Shown here one piece after another: positions 1 to 9,003 of a stretch of DNA of 64,000 bases; within the stretch, counting starts at the first letter, position 1; every line of letters begins with the position of its first letter. The DNA is from Streptomyces tsukubensis (lineage in GTDB: Bacteria; Actinomycetota; Actinomycetes; Streptomycetales; Streptomycetaceae). The notes below the pieces were generated by a model, which was not told where the DNA came from, did not search any database, and worked only from the letters and a program-made list of their open reading frames with translations. The position numbers and the translations under genes were made by a program. The stretch is from the NCBI RefSeq assembly GCF_003932715.1, contig NZ_CP020700.1:2998501-3062500 (forward strand), read 5' to 3'.

Positions 1-101
1 AGGTGAGCTGGCTCCGGAGTGAGCACCACCTGTCGTACGGCCATGCGAAGGCGATCATCCACGAGTACGACCTGCGGCGGGCCGCGCGCAGACTGCTGTA
101 G
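1..101 (+). CDS. DUF4287-type protein, C-terminal end (partial)
   Basis: The window opens inside a reading frame that ends with TAG at 99-101. The visible 33 residues include SYGHAKAIIHEYDLRRAARR. This resembles the C-terminal half of small actinobacterial DUF4287 proteins, which typically carry a 'W..HGHA.A....' pattern. No function is established for the domain. Only the tail is present, so length, start and operon context cannot be judged. The assignment rests on this short match. Confidence 0.5.
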   Translation, partial: VSWLRSEHHLSYGHAKAIIHEYDLRRAARRLL

Positions 102-167
102 ACCGTGGCCATGGAGCGGGACCCAGGAACCGATGGAACGGATAGAGCGGACAACGGGGGAAACGGA

Positions 168-231
168 AAGGGCCCGCAGGCGCGATGCCCGCGGGCCCTT
201 CGTCACCGGCCGGGTGCGGTACCCGGCCGGT
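168..231. terminator. Tandem hairpins between convergent genes
   Basis: Two consecutive inverted repeats lie between the DUF4287 gene (+) and the BI-1 gene (-). The first has a 10-bp perfect stem (168-177 with 191-200). The second has an 11-bp perfect stem (205-215 with 221-231) and a 5-nt loop. Neither has a strong U tract, which is usual for Streptomyces terminators. They probably end transcription from both sides. Confidence 0.7.
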
Positions 232-256
232 CCGTCATCGGATGATCAGGGACTGA

Positions 257-1144
257 TCAGTCGTCGCCCTGGAGGATCGACAGCACCCGGAGCATCTCCA
301 GGTAGATCCACACCAGCGTCATCGTGAGGCCGAAGGCGGCGAACCAGGCCTCCCGGCGCGGAGCGCCGTAGGTGATGCCGTCCTCGACCTGCTTGAAGTC
401 GAGGGCGAGGAAGCAGGCACCGAGGATGATGCCGATGACACCGAAGAGGATGCCGAGGCCACCGCTGCGCAGGCCCAGACCGTCGCCGCCGCCGATCAGG
501 GCGACGAGGAGGTTGACGGCCATGAGCAGCATGAAGCCGATCGCGGCACCGATCACAAAGCCGTAGAAGCGGCGGTTGACCCGGATCCAGCGCATCTTGT
601 ACGCGACCAGCACTCCGGCGAAGACCGCCATCGTGCCGAGCACGGCCTGGGCGACGACGCCCGGGCTGATGTAGGTGCTGACGGCGTTCGAGATCACACC
701 GAGGAAGACGCCCTCGAAGGCCGCGTAGGCGAGGATCAGCGCCGGGACCGGCTTGGCCTTGAAGGACTGGACCATCGCGAGGACGAAGGCCACCAGCGCG
801 GCGCCGATCGCGATGCCGTACGACTTGCCGAGGTTGTTCTCGTCGACCGGGAGCAGCATCCAGGCGAGCGCGGCGGTGACCACGACGGTACCGAGCGTCA
901 TCGCGGTCCGCGAGACGACGTCGTCGATGGTCATCGCGCCGGAGCGCGTCGGCTGACCGCCGTCGACCGGTGCGGTGGTCGGGGCGTACGGGTTGGTGGC
1001 GTACGGGTTGCCCGTGACGGTGCCCTGGGCGTACGGGTTGGTTCCTACGGCGGCGCCCCCGGCCTGCGGCTGCGCGTTGAAGCCCGCCATGCCGTTGTCG
1101 CGGCTGAACCCCCGTCGCGAGAAGACCGGGTTACTGCTCCTCAT
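257..1144 (-). CDS. Bax inhibitor-1 / YccA family membrane protein
   Basis: A 295-residue integral membrane protein. The first ~90 residues are a Gly/Asn/Pro-rich cytoplasmic tail with repeated 'NPYA' units. Seven hydrophobic segments follow, ending in ALDFKQVEDGITYGAPRREA and a last helix, which is the layout of the BI-1/YccA (TMBIM) family. Eukaryotic members modulate calcium leak and cell death; the bacterial role is unsettled. ATG at 1144 is preceded by AAGGAG at good spacing. It appears monocistronic. Start and family are secure; function is not. Confidence 0.88.
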   Translation of the reverse strand: MRSSNPVFSRRGFSRDNGMAGFNAQPQAGGAAVGTNPYAQGTVTGNPYATNPYAPTTAPVDGGQPTRSGAMTIDDVVSRTAMTLGTVVVTAALAWMLLPVDENNLGKSYGIAIGAALVAFVLAMVQSFKAKPVPALILAYAAFEGVFLGVISNAVSTYISPGVVAQAVLGTMAVFAGVLVAYKMRWIRVNRRFYGFVIGAAIGFMLLMAVNLLVALIGGGDGLGLRSGGLGILFGVIGIILGACFLALDFKQVEDGITYGAPRREAWFAAFGLTMTLVWIYLEMLRVLSILQGDD

Positions 1145-1550
1145 TTCACTCCTTCATGGCCGCCCTGCGCGGCCTTAGCGACAAGAGTAATCGGAGGGCA
1201 AAGATCCGGCCCTCGTGCCAACGGAGGATCTTTCCGGATCGTGACCCTTTTCTCAGATCGTTTTGACCTGCCGGGGGCCCTTTCGGTGCCGTACGGCGGC
1301 ATGCCGTGCCACCGGGCCCGGCAGACGGACCGGCCGGGGCGATCACACGGACGGGTCGCGGTGATCGCACGGACCTGCCGGGGGCGATCGGGGGAGGCGG
1401 CCGGGCGGGTCCGGCGGGGTGCGGACAGGGCGGCGGCAGGGGCCCGCGGACGGAGCGGCGGGCCCGGCGGCGCGGGGCCGGCCGGACCGGGGTTCGGCCC
1501 CGGCTGACCGTTCGGAATTCAACGAGTTTTCCGCTCCCCGAGGGCGGCTG
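1145..1550. other. Intergenic: BI-1 upstream region and bldA downstream region
   Basis: About 400 bases without a supported gene. It holds the ribosome-binding site and presumably the promoter of the BI-1 gene at its left end, and the trailer of the leftward-transcribed tRNA gene at its right end. Open frames here are GC-skewed and lack ribosome-binding sites. I see no clear promoter hexamers. Confidence 0.5.
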
Positions 1551-1636
1551 TGCCCGGAGCCGGACTCGAACCGGCACGCCCTCGGAAGGGGCAGCGAGGT
1601 TTAAGCTCGCCGTGTCTACCGTTCCACCATCCGGGC
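1551..1636 (-). tRNA. bldA: tRNA-Leu (anticodon UAA), bldA
   Basis: Read on the minus strand, a complete class II cloverleaf is visible. The acceptor stem is GCCCGGA/TCCGGGC with discriminator A. The anticodon stem is GCGAG/CTCGC with loop CTTAAAC, so the anticodon is UAA. A long variable arm and a GCCGG/CCGGC T-arm with TTCGAGT follow. CCA is not encoded. The length is 86 nt. The anticodon identifies the only tRNA able to read UUA efficiently. In Streptomyces this is bldA, a developmental regulator because TTA codons are rare and concentrated in regulatory and accessory genes. The sequence closely resembles the S. coelicolor bldA tRNA as I remember it. Confidence 0.96.
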
Positions 1637-1664
1637 CTGGCGAGCGGCTTCGCTACGGGGGATG

Positions 1665-1670
1665 AGCCTA
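1665..1670 (-). promoter_or_regulatory. Candidate -10 element of bldA
   Basis: On the minus strand TAGGCT lies 29 nt upstream of the mature 5' end, which would place a start site about 20 nt before the tRNA. No convincing -35 element sits at 16-18 nt, so this is tentative. Confidence 0.35.
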
Positions 1671-2101
1671 GCCTCGGACGACCCGTCAGCGGCCGTGCCA
1701 TGGCCCGATGTTGTCTGATTTCATTACCGTCTGAAAGAACGTCAGTGCAGGTCAGGGCGGCGCGTCTGTACATGTCCCGACAGATGGTCACTCTCACGAC
1801 TTCATGCGATTGACGGAAAGTCGACGCCCGTGCCCCTTACCGGCGCACGGCCGTCCTCGCGGTGCCCCGGAAGTGCGCCGCGCGCCCCCCTGCGTCTCTC
1901 CTGTGTCTCCGCTGTATCCCTCCTGTGTCCGCCCGACGGCCGACCGGCCTCGGGGGCGGGGTCATACCCAAGGAGGAGAACCGGGGCCCGGGGTGCGACC
2001 CAAGAGGGCCCCGGGAACGGGCACCGGGACTGACGTACGGGTACCGGGGCAGGCGAGACGATATTGACGTCCCGATCGACATCGAACAGGAGCCTCCCCT
2101 C
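1671..2101. other. Upstream region between divergent bldA and ABC exporter genes
   Basis: About 430 bases that should contain the promoters of bldA (-) and the ABC operon (+). A strong purine-rich stretch, AAGGAGGAGAA, occurs around 1970-1980 without a start codon at ribosomal spacing. The real ribosome-binding site of the ABC gene is AGGAG at 2088-2092. An open frame continues upstream of the chosen ATPase start but has low-complexity Arg/Pro content. No other gene is supported. Confidence 0.45.
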
Positions 2102-2872
2102 GTGACCACCATGCACCTCACCCACCGCGCGGCCGCCGTCGCCGCGCGCGCCACGGACCTGTCCAAGGTGTACGGACAGGGCGAGACCCAGGTGGTCGCG
2201 CTGGACAAGGTCAGCATCGACTTCCGTCAGGCCGAGCTCACCGCGATCATGGGCCCCTCGGGCTCCGGCAAGTCCACGCTGATGCACTGCGTGGCCGGCC
2301 TCGACACCTTCAGCGCGGGCTCCGTCCGGATCGGGGACACCGAGCTGGGCAGCCTCAAGGACAAGCAGCTCACCCAGCTCCGCCGGGACAAGATCGGCTT
2401 CATCTTCCAGGCCTTCAACCTGCTGCCGACGCTGACCGCCCTGGAGAACATCACGCTCCCCATGGACATCGCGGGCCGCAAGCCGGACCAGGCGTGGCTG
2501 GAGAACGTGATCAACATGGTGGGTCTGTCCGGGCGCCTCGGCCACCGGCCCACGCAGCTCTCCGGCGGCCAGCAGCAGCGCGTCGCCGTCGCCCGTGCGC
2601 TGGCCTCCCAGCCGGAGATCATCTTCGGTGACGAGCCCACCGGAAACCTCGACTCGCGCTCCGGTGCCGAGGTGCTGGGCTTCCTCCGCAACTCCGTCCG
2701 TGAGCTGGGCCAGACCGTGGTGATGGTGACCCACGACCCGGTGGCCGCCTCCTACGCGGACCGGGTCGTCTTCCTGGCCGACGGCCGGATCGTCGACGAG
2801 ATGCTCAACCCCTCCGCCGACGGCGTACTCGACCGGATGAAGGCCTTCGACGCCAAGGGACGGACGAGCTGA
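2102..2872 (+). CDS. ABC transporter ATP-binding protein, MacB/LolD type
   Basis: A 256-residue ATPase. Walker A is GPSGSGKST (~residues 50-58), the Q-loop is FIFQAFNLLP, the signature is LSGGQQQR, and Walker B is EIIFGDEPTGNLDS with an H-loop in VMVTHDPVAAS. This is the MacB/LolD/FtsE-type architecture that pairs with FtsX-like permeases and does mechanotransmission or export rather than uptake. GTG at 2102 follows AGGAG by 9 nt; ATG at 2111 is a possible alternative. The permease begins 40 nt downstream, so the two form an operon. A paralogous pair lies at 36673-40031. The substrate is unknown. Confidence 0.93.
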   Translation: MTTMHLTHRAAAVAARATDLSKVYGQGETQVVALDKVSIDFRQAELTAIMGPSGSGKSTLMHCVAGLDTFSAGSVRIGDTELGSLKDKQLTQLRRDKIGFIFQAFNLLPTLTALENITLPMDIAGRKPDQAWLENVINMVGLSGRLGHRPTQLSGGQQQRVAVARALASQPEIIFGDEPTGNLDSRSGAEVLGFLRNSVRELGQTVVMVTHDPVAASYADRVVFLADGRIVDEMLNPSADGVLDRMKAFDAKGRTS

Positions 2873-2912
2873 CCCTGGCCGCCTCCCCGCCCGGCTCTCA
2901 CCACAGGACTGA

Positions 2913-5459
2913 ATGACAATGCTCCGTACCGCACTGCGCAATGTTCTTGCGCACAAGGCCCGGCTGCTGATGACCGTGCTCGCCGTCATGCTCGGCGTGG
3001 CCTTCGTCTCCGGCACCCTGGTCTTCACCGACACCCTCGGCAACGCCTTCCGCAAGCAGTCCGCGAAGGGCTTCGAGAAGATCGCCGTCCAGGTCGAAAG
3101 CCCCACCCGGGGCGAGGGCGACACCGAGACCGGCCTGCCGGCCGGCGCGCTGGCCCGGATCCAGGGCCTGCCCCAGGTCGCGGAGGCCACCGGCCGGGTC
3201 ACCGGCTTCGCGGGCGTCGCCGACCAGAAGGGCAAGCTGATCGGCAACGGCTGGTCCAACACCGGCAGCAACTTCGCCCCCGGCAAGGACGGCAAGGACC
3301 CCTCCTACGACTTCACCGAGGGCAACGGCCCGGCGAACGCCGGGGAGATCGCCCTCGACAAGGACACCGCGAAGAAGGGCAAGTACCAGGTCGGCGACAC
3401 CGTCCGGGTCGCCACCAGCGGCCCCGTCGCCGAGTACACCCTCTCCGGCGTCTTCACCACCGAGCTGGGTTCGGTGAGCGCGGGCGGCAGCATGGTGCTC
3501 TTCGACACCGCCGTGGCCCAGAAGCAGTATCTGAAGCCGGGCCTCTACAGCACCTTCACCGTCACCGCCAAGGGCTCCGCCACCGACGATCAGGTCCTCG
3601 CCGCGGTCAAACCGCTGCTGCCGAAGGACGCCGACGCCGAGACCGGCACCAAGCTGGCCGACGACGAAGCCGACATGATCAAGCGCGAGCTGAGCGGCCT
3701 GAGCACGATGCTGCTGGCCTTCGCCGGGATCGCGCTCTTCGTGGGCATCTTCCTGATCGCCAACACCTTCACCATGCTGGTCGCCCAGCGCACCCGTGAG
3801 CTGGCCCTGATGCGCGCCGTCGGCGCCTCCCGCCGCCAGGTCAAGCGCTCGGTGATCCTGGAGGCCGGCCTCGTCGGCGTCCTCGCCTCCACCGTCGGCT
3901 TCGGCCTCGGCCTCGGCCTCGCCGTCGGCCTGCGCTCGCTGATCGGCTCCATCGGCGCCAAGATCCCCAACGGTCCGCTGGTCATCTCCCCGACCGCGGT
4001 GATCTCCGCGCTCGCGGTCGGTGTGGTCGTCACCGTCCTGGCCGCCTGGCTGCCCGCCCGCCGGGCCGCGAAGATCCCGCCGGTCGCCGCCATGAGCAGC
4101 GTCCACGCGGTGGCCTCCGCCAAGTCCCTGCTGATCCGGAACATCATCGGCAGCGTCATCACCGCGGGCGGCCTGGCGCTGATCGGCGCCGGTGCCGGGT
4201 CGAGCGACGGCAGCACCGGCCGGATCATGATCGCCGTGGGCGCGTTCTTCGCCCTCATCGGTGTGATCGTGCTGATCCCGCAGCTCTCCCACCCGCTGAT
4301 CGCCCTGGTCCGCCCGCTGCTGGTCCGCTTCTTCGGGGTCTCCGGCAAGCTCGCCGCGCAGAACGCAGTCCGCAACCCGCGCCGTACCGGCGCCACCGCC
4401 TCCGCACTGGCGATCGGACTGACCCTGGTCACCGGTCTGACCGTGATCGGTGTGACCGTCGGCCAGGCCATCGACCGGATGACCACCGACAACATCCGCG
4501 CCGACTATCTGGTCTCCATGTCCAGCGGTACGCCGCTCGACGTCTCGGCCGTGGACGCGCTGCGCAAGGCCAAGGGCGTCGAGGGCCTCTCCCGCAAGCA
4601 GATCGGCTCCGCGGAGGTCAAGGGCTCCGAGCAGATGATCACCGGGGTCGACCCGGCGGACTTCGACAAGGTCTTCAGCATCAAGACCCTCTCCGGGTCC
4701 CTGGACACCCTGAACCAGGGGCAGCTGGTGGTCGAGGAGAAGACGGCGGAGAAGCAGAAGTACAAGGCCGGGGACCAGCTGCCGCTCGTCTTCGAGCGCG
4801 ACGGCAAGAAGACCACCAAGACCCTGACGGTCGGTGCGGTCATCGCCGAGAACGAGCTGTTCTCCTCCTACGTCGTCGACCACAAGGTGCTCGACCCCTT
4901 CGAGGAGAAGCCCTACCTCCCCGAGGTGTGGGTGAAGATGGCGGGCGGTGAGACCAAGGCCAACGAGCAGGCCCTGGTCGACTCCCTCGGCAACAACCCG
5001 GCCATGAGCGTCATGGACAAGCAGGACATCCGCAACTTCTTCGGCGGCATGATCAACACGATGCTGAACATCATGTACGGTCTGCTCGCCATGGCGCTGA
5101 TCATCGCGATCCTCGGAGTCGTCAACACCCTGGCGATGTCGGTCTTCGAGCGTCAGCAGGAGATCGGCATGCTGCGGGCGATCGGCCTGGACCGGCGCCG
5201 GGTGAAGCGGATGATCCGTCTGGAGGCCGTGGTCATCTCGGTCTTCGGCGCGGTGGTCGGCGTCGGCCTCGGCTCCTTCCTCGGCTGGGCCATCGGCGAG
5301 ACCTTCCGCAGCTCCATCCCCAACTACGAGCTGGTGATCCCGTACGGCCGGATCGCGATCTTCCTGCTGCTGGCCGGAGTGGTGGGCGTGCTGGCCTCGC
5401 TGTGGCCCGCCCGCAGCGCCGCGAAGCTGAACATGCTGACGGCCATCAAGACCGAATAG
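2913..5459 (+). CDS. ABC transporter permease with two FtsX domains
   Basis: An 848-residue membrane protein. It has an N-terminal transmembrane helix (~15-40), a large extracytoplasmic MacB-type domain, an FtsX core of three helices (~265-395), a second extracytoplasmic domain, and a second FtsX core at the C-terminus. The repeated motif LMRAVGAS.RQV / MLRAIGLD.RRV precedes each core. Such duplicated permeases work with MacB-like ATPases in antimicrobial resistance, lipoprotein handling or envelope signalling. Translation starts at ATG 2913. A strong hairpin follows the stop codon. The paralogue at 36673-39246 shares the same layout. Confidence 0.92.
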   Translation: MTMLRTALRNVLAHKARLLMTVLAVMLGVAFVSGTLVFTDTLGNAFRKQSAKGFEKIAVQVESPTRGEGDTETGLPAGALARIQGLPQVAEATGRVTGFAGVADQKGKLIGNGWSNTGSNFAPGKDGKDPSYDFTEGNGPANAGEIALDKDTAKKGKYQVGDTVRVATSGPVAEYTLSGVFTTELGSVSAGGSMVLFDTAVAQKQYLKPGLYSTFTVTAKGSATDDQVLAAVKPLLPKDADAETGTKLADDEADMIKRELSGLSTMLLAFAGIALFVGIFLIANTFTMLVAQRTRELALMRAVGASRRQVKRSVILEAGLVGVLASTVGFGLGLGLAVGLRSLIGSIGAKIPNGPLVISPTAVISALAVGVVVTVLAAWLPARRAAKIPPVAAMSSVHAVASAKSLLIRNIIGSVITAGGLALIGAGAGSSDGSTGRIMIAVGAFFALIGVIVLIPQLSHPLIALVRPLLVRFFGVSGKLAAQNAVRNPRRTGATASALAIGLTLVTGLTVIGVTVGQAIDRMTTDNIRADYLVSMSSGTPLDVSAVDALRKAKGVEGLSRKQIGSAEVKGSEQMITGVDPADFDKVFSIKTLSGSLDTLNQGQLVVEEKTAEKQKYKAGDQLPLVFERDGKKTTKTLTVGAVIAENELFSSYVVDHKVLDPFEEKPYLPEVWVKMAGGETKANEQALVDSLGNNPAMSVMDKQDIRNFFGGMINTMLNIMYGLLAMALIIAILGVVNTLAMSVFERQQEIGMLRAIGLDRRRVKRMIRLEAVVISVFGAVVGVGLGSFLGWAIGETFRSSIPNYELVIPYGRIAIFLLLAGVVGVLASLWPARSAAKLNMLTAIKTE

Positions 5460-5492
5460 CAGCACCGAGCAGTCGCCGGGCGGTACGGCGCA

Positions 5493-5522
5493 GGGCCCCG
5501 GGATCCCAGGATCCCGGGGCCC
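5493..5522. terminator. Bidirectional terminator
   Basis: A perfect 12-bp GC-rich stem with a 6-nt loop lies between the end of the ABC permease gene (+) and the end of the methyltransferase gene (-). Confidence 0.8.
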
Positions 5523-5551
5523 TTCCCGTACATCCGGGGCCTTCCCCTGCC

Positions 5552-6859
5552 TCAGTTCCAGGTACGGGTCCTCAGCGGCAGGCCCGAGGCGCCGTCGGCC
5601 GGGGTCCGGACCGCGAGGACCTGGTTCACCCCGATCCGGTTCCGTTCGAAGGAGAGCGCGGACGCGGCCATATAGAGCCGCCAGACCCGGGCCCGGCCGG
5701 GCGAGGTGAGCCGTACCGCCTGCTTCCCGCCGTCCTCCAGCCGCGCCACCCAGCGGCGCAGCGTCAGGGCGTAGTGCTCCCGGATCGACTCCACGTCCCG
5801 CACCTCGAACCCGGCGGACTCCAGGGCCGTCACCGTGGACCCCAGCGGCGACAGCTCGCCGTCGGGGAAGACGTAGCGGTCGATGAACTCGTCCACGTGA
5901 TAGGCCGATTCGTCGGCCTCGGGGCGGCGGGCAATCTGGTGGTTCAGCAGCCGTCCGCCGGGCTTCAGCAGCGTGTGCAGCCGGGCGGCGTACTCGCCGT
6001 AGCGGACCGCGCCGACGTGCTCCGCCATCCCGATGGACGAGATCGCGTCGTACGGCCCGTCCGTGACGTCCCGGTAGTCCTGGACCCTGATCTCCACCCG
6101 GTCCGTCAGTCCGGCCTCCGCGATCCGTTTACGGGCGTAGGCGGCCTGTTCCCGGGAGAGCGTGACGCCCGTGACGTACGCCCCGTACTCCCGGGCCGCG
6201 TGGATCGCCATCGAACCCCAGCCGGAGCCGACGTCCAGCAGCCGGTCGCCCTCCCGCAGTCCGAGCTTCCCGGCGACCAGGTCGAGCTTGGCGTGCTGGG
6301 CCTCCTCCAGGGTGGTGACGCCGTCGCCCCAGTAGGCGCACGAGTAGACCATGGACGGTCCGAGGACCAGCTCGTAGAAGTCGTTCCCGACGTCGTAGTG
6401 GTGGTGGACGGCCCGGCTGTCGCGGCGCCGGGTGTGCGAGCGGCCGCGCCGGTGGCGGTCCTCCTCCGGGGGCGGCGGCGGGGGCGGGAGGAGCCCGCCG
6501 GTGAGGAACAGCTCCCGCACGGCGGACCGGACCCGGGGGTCGCGGAGCTGCCGCAGTCCGCCGGGCCGGGGAGCGGCGCCGTCGGCCGGGGTCACGTCCC
6601 ACACCACCCCGGCGAGCCGGTCCAGCGCCGTGTAGAGGTCGCCCTCGATATCGAGGTCTCCCGCGACCCAGGCGCGGGCGAGGCCCAGCTCGCCCGGCCG
6701 CCAGAGCAGCCGCCGCAGCGCCCGGCGATGCCGTACGACGAGGACCGGCCCGCCGGGCGGCCCGGACTCCGAACCGTCCCAGGCCCGGATCCGCAGGGGG
6801 AACGGGGCGTCCAGCAGGGATTCGGCGAGGGCGGCCAGCTTCGGCGCGACCGGGGTCAT
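5552..6859 (-). CDS. Cyclopropane-fatty-acyl-phospholipid synthase-like methyltransferase
   Basis: A 435-residue SAM-dependent methyltransferase of the CFA synthase / mycolic acid methyltransferase family. An N-terminal ~150-residue lipid-binding region precedes HHYDVGNDFYELVLG, a family hallmark, then the SAM motif RLLDVGSGWGSMAIHAA, then EHVGAVRYGEY. The family methylates the double bond of phospholipid acyl chains at the membrane surface. ATG at 6859 is preceded by GGAGG on the minus strand; an open frame extends further upstream but lacks a ribosome-binding site. A low-complexity Pro run (PPPPPPP) interrupts the region before the catalytic core. The exact product is not determined. Confidence 0.88.
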   Translation of the reverse strand: MTPVAPKLAALAESLLDAPFPLRIRAWDGSESGPPGGPVLVVRHRRALRRLLWRPGELGLARAWVAGDLDIEGDLYTALDRLAGVVWDVTPADGAAPRPGGLRQLRDPRVRSAVRELFLTGGLLPPPPPPPEEDRHRRGRSHTRRRDSRAVHHHYDVGNDFYELVLGPSMVYSCAYWGDGVTTLEEAQHAKLDLVAGKLGLREGDRLLDVGSGWGSMAIHAAREYGAYVTGVTLSREQAAYARKRIAEAGLTDRVEIRVQDYRDVTDGPYDAISSIGMAEHVGAVRYGEYAARLHTLLKPGGRLLNHQIARRPEADESAYHVDEFIDRYVFPDGELSPLGSTVTALESAGFEVRDVESIREHYALTLRRWVARLEDGGKQAVRLTSPGRARVWRLYMAASALSFERNRIGVNQVLAVRTPADGASGLPLRTRTWN

Positions 6860-7244
6860 GCACACACCTCCGTGGGGTCCCGCGTCCGGTGTCCGCGGAC
6901 GCTGGATTGCCGGGTCGTCGTCCGCCACAACAACCCGCCTACGGTGGGTGCTTCCCCGCTCGTCCGCCGGACGACCGGAAATGGGCCCTCCGGCCACCCC
7001 TTCGCACCGTGCCGAAGCGTCCGCATGGCCCCCTGGGTCGTCTCTTTCGGATCTTGCCGGGCTCGCGTGCCCTGGCACGCCCGCTCGCCGCGTTGTCGTC
7101 AGTCGCCGACGCTCCGCGTGGACTCCCTCCTCCGCCTTGCGATCGAACGCACCAGACCCCGCTCACTCATCCGGCCTGATCCGAAAGAAACTCCCTGGTA
7201 CCCGCCCGTGCGGGCGCCCCGGAACCCACGGCACGCGGGTACGA
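6860..7244. other. Intergenic region upstream of the CFA-like gene
   Basis: About 385 bases between the start of the CFA-like gene and the terminator of ndh. It should contain the promoter of the CFA-like gene at its left end. Frames crossing it have no ribosome-binding sites and no recognisable protein. I see no clear regulatory repeat. Confidence 0.5.
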
Positions 7245-7285
7245 CAGAGGGGCCGCCCGCACCACGGAGGCGGGCGGCCCCTCTG
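7245..7285 (-). terminator. Terminator of ndh
   Basis: A perfect 16-bp stem (7245-7260 with 7270-7285) and 9-nt loop lie just after the ndh stop codon in the direction of transcription. Confidence 0.82.
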
Positions 7286-7311
7286 TCAGGGTGCCGGTGA
7301 AGAGGCCGGAG

Positions 7312-8694
7312 TCAGGAAGCCTTGGCCTTCTCGGGGGCCGCGGTCGCGGCCGGCGCGGGCGCCGGCTTGGCGGCCTCGTAGAACTCCTCGCGCGGGGACT
7401 GGATCGCGCCGAGCGACACGACCTCGCGCTTGAGGAACATCTGGAGCGTCCAGTCCGCGAAGACCCGGATCTTCCGGTTCCAGGTCGGCATGGCCAGACC
7501 GTGGTAGCCGCGGTGCATGTACCAGGCGAGACGGCCGCGGAGCTTGATCTTCATCTTGCCCATGACGATCATCGCGACGCCCTTGTGGAGGCCGAGGCCG
7601 GCCACGGCGCCCTTGTTGGCGTGGCTGTACTCCTTCTGCGGGAAGCCCCGCATACCGGAGATCACGTTGTCGCCGAGGACCTTGGCCTGGCGCAGCGCGT
7701 GCTGGGCGTTCGGCGGGCACCAGGCGTTCTCCACCCCGGCCTTGCGGGCGGCCACGTCCGGGACCTGGGCGTTGTCGCCCGCGGCCCAGATGTAGTCGGT
7801 GCCCTGCACCTGGAGGGTGGTGGAGGTGTCCACATGGCCGCGGGGGCCGAGCGGCAGGCCGTAGCGGGCCAGCGCCGGGTTCGGCTTCACACCGGCGGTC
7901 CACACGATGGTGTTGGAGTCGACCTCCAGGCCGTTCTTCAGCACCACGTGGCCGTCGACGCAGGAGTCCAGCGACGTCGAGAGGTAGATCTCGATACCGC
8001 GGCCCTCCAGATGCTCCTTGCCGTAGGCGCCGAGCTTGGGCCCGACCTCGGGGAGGATCTTGTCGGCGGCGTCGACGAGGACGAAGCGCATGTCCTCGCG
8101 CTTGACGTTGCGGTAGTACTTGGCCGCGTCCCTGGCCAGGTCCTCGACCTCACCGATGGTCTCGGCACCGGCGAAGCCGCCGCCGACGAAGACGAAGGTC
8201 AGGGCCTTGCGGCGGACCTCTTCGTCGGTGGTGGAGTCGGCCTTGTCCAGCTGCTCCAGAACGTGGTTGCGCAGGCCGATGGCCTCCTCGATGCCCTTCA
8301 TGCCGATGCCCTGCTCGGCGAGGCCGGGGATCGGGAAGGTACGGGAGACCGCGCCGAGCGCCACGACGAGATAGTCGAAGGGCAGCTCGTAGGCCTCGCC
8401 GACGAGCGGGGCGATCGTGGCGACCTTGCGGTCCTGGTCGATCGTGGTGACCCGACCGGTGAGCACCTCGGCCTTCGGCAGCACGCGTCGCAGCGGTACG
8501 ACGACGTGCCGGGGCGAGATGCTGCCGGCGGCGGCTTCGGGGAGGAAGGGCTGGTACGTCATGTACGAACGGGGGTCGACGACCGTGACGGTCGCCTCGC
8601 CGTAACGCATCTTCTTCAGAATGCGCCGGGCCGCGTACAGGCCAACGTACCCACCGCCTACGACGAGGATCCTGGGACGCTCCGTGGTGCTCAT
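7312..8694 (-). CDS. ndh: Type II NADH dehydrogenase (NAD(P)/FAD-dependent oxidoreductase)
   Basis: A 460-residue flavoprotein. The FAD-binding Rossmann motif is ILVVGGGYVGLYAARR at ~residues 9-24. The NADH-binding motif is VFVGGGFAGAE at ~165. The second FAD motif is YIWAAGDNAQVP, and C-terminal amphipathic/hydrophobic segments suit peripheral membrane attachment. The family passes electrons from NADH to the menaquinone pool without pumping protons. ATG at 8694 carries an upstream Rex-like operator at 8730-8745, consistent with NADH/NAD+-dependent control. A strong terminator follows. The last ~25 residues are Ala/Pro-rich. Confidence 0.92.
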   Translation of the reverse strand: MSTTERPRILVVGGGYVGLYAARRILKKMRYGEATVTVVDPRSYMTYQPFLPEAAAGSISPRHVVVPLRRVLPKAEVLTGRVTTIDQDRKVATIAPLVGEAYELPFDYLVVALGAVSRTFPIPGLAEQGIGMKGIEEAIGLRNHVLEQLDKADSTTDEEVRRKALTFVFVGGGFAGAETIGEVEDLARDAAKYYRNVKREDMRFVLVDAADKILPEVGPKLGAYGKEHLEGRGIEIYLSTSLDSCVDGHVVLKNGLEVDSNTIVWTAGVKPNPALARYGLPLGPRGHVDTSTTLQVQGTDYIWAAGDNAQVPDVAARKAGVENAWCPPNAQHALRQAKVLGDNVISGMRGFPQKEYSHANKGAVAGLGLHKGVAMIVMGKMKIKLRGRLAWYMHRGYHGLAMPTWNRKIRVFADWTLQMFLKREVVSLGAIQSPREEFYEAAKPAPAPAATAAPEKAKAS

Positions 8695-8729
8695 GCCATC
8701 GAGTATCCACCCCCTTCCGAGGGGGTGCT

Positions 8730-8745
8730 CGTGAGCCCCTTCACA
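8730..8745 (-). promoter_or_regulatory. Rex-like operator in the ndh promoter
   Basis: Read on the minus strand, TGTGAAGGGGCTCACG matches the Rex consensus TGTGAA-N4-TTCACA, perfectly in the left arm and at four of six positions in the right. It lies 36 bp upstream of the ndh start, where repressor binding would block transcription. Rex is the NADH/NAD+ sensor of Streptomyces, and type II NADH dehydrogenase genes are known members of its regulon. Confidence 0.65.
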
Positions 8746-9003
8746 AGAACTGCGGGTACCTCTGCTACACTGCGCGGCCCCCGTGATCCAGATGACACCC
8801 CGAAGAGGGAACCCGGCCGGTGGTCCAGTCGTTGGGAACCCGCCGTGAGCTGGACGCTTGGGCCCGGCCGAGGCGATTGCCCCCCATCTGGTTCACACGC
8901 CCGAAACAGGCCGAAGTCCCCTTTGTAAGGGTCCCGTCGGGCCCTTGGACCGGACGGAACGGGCCTTTCGGCCCCCCAGGGCCCCCATCAGGCCCTTTTT
9001 CCT

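Noticed and set aside
1970..2070. Leader peptide with AAGGAGGAG before the ABC ATPase
   Set aside because: The only start codon (GTG 1993) is about 16 nt from the ribosome-binding site, too far for translation.
2898..5465. Long antisense frame (855 codons) opposite the first ABC permease
   Set aside because: Composed of His/Asp/Glu/Gly-rich shadow sequence from GC-biased third positions; no family motifs or ribosome-binding site.
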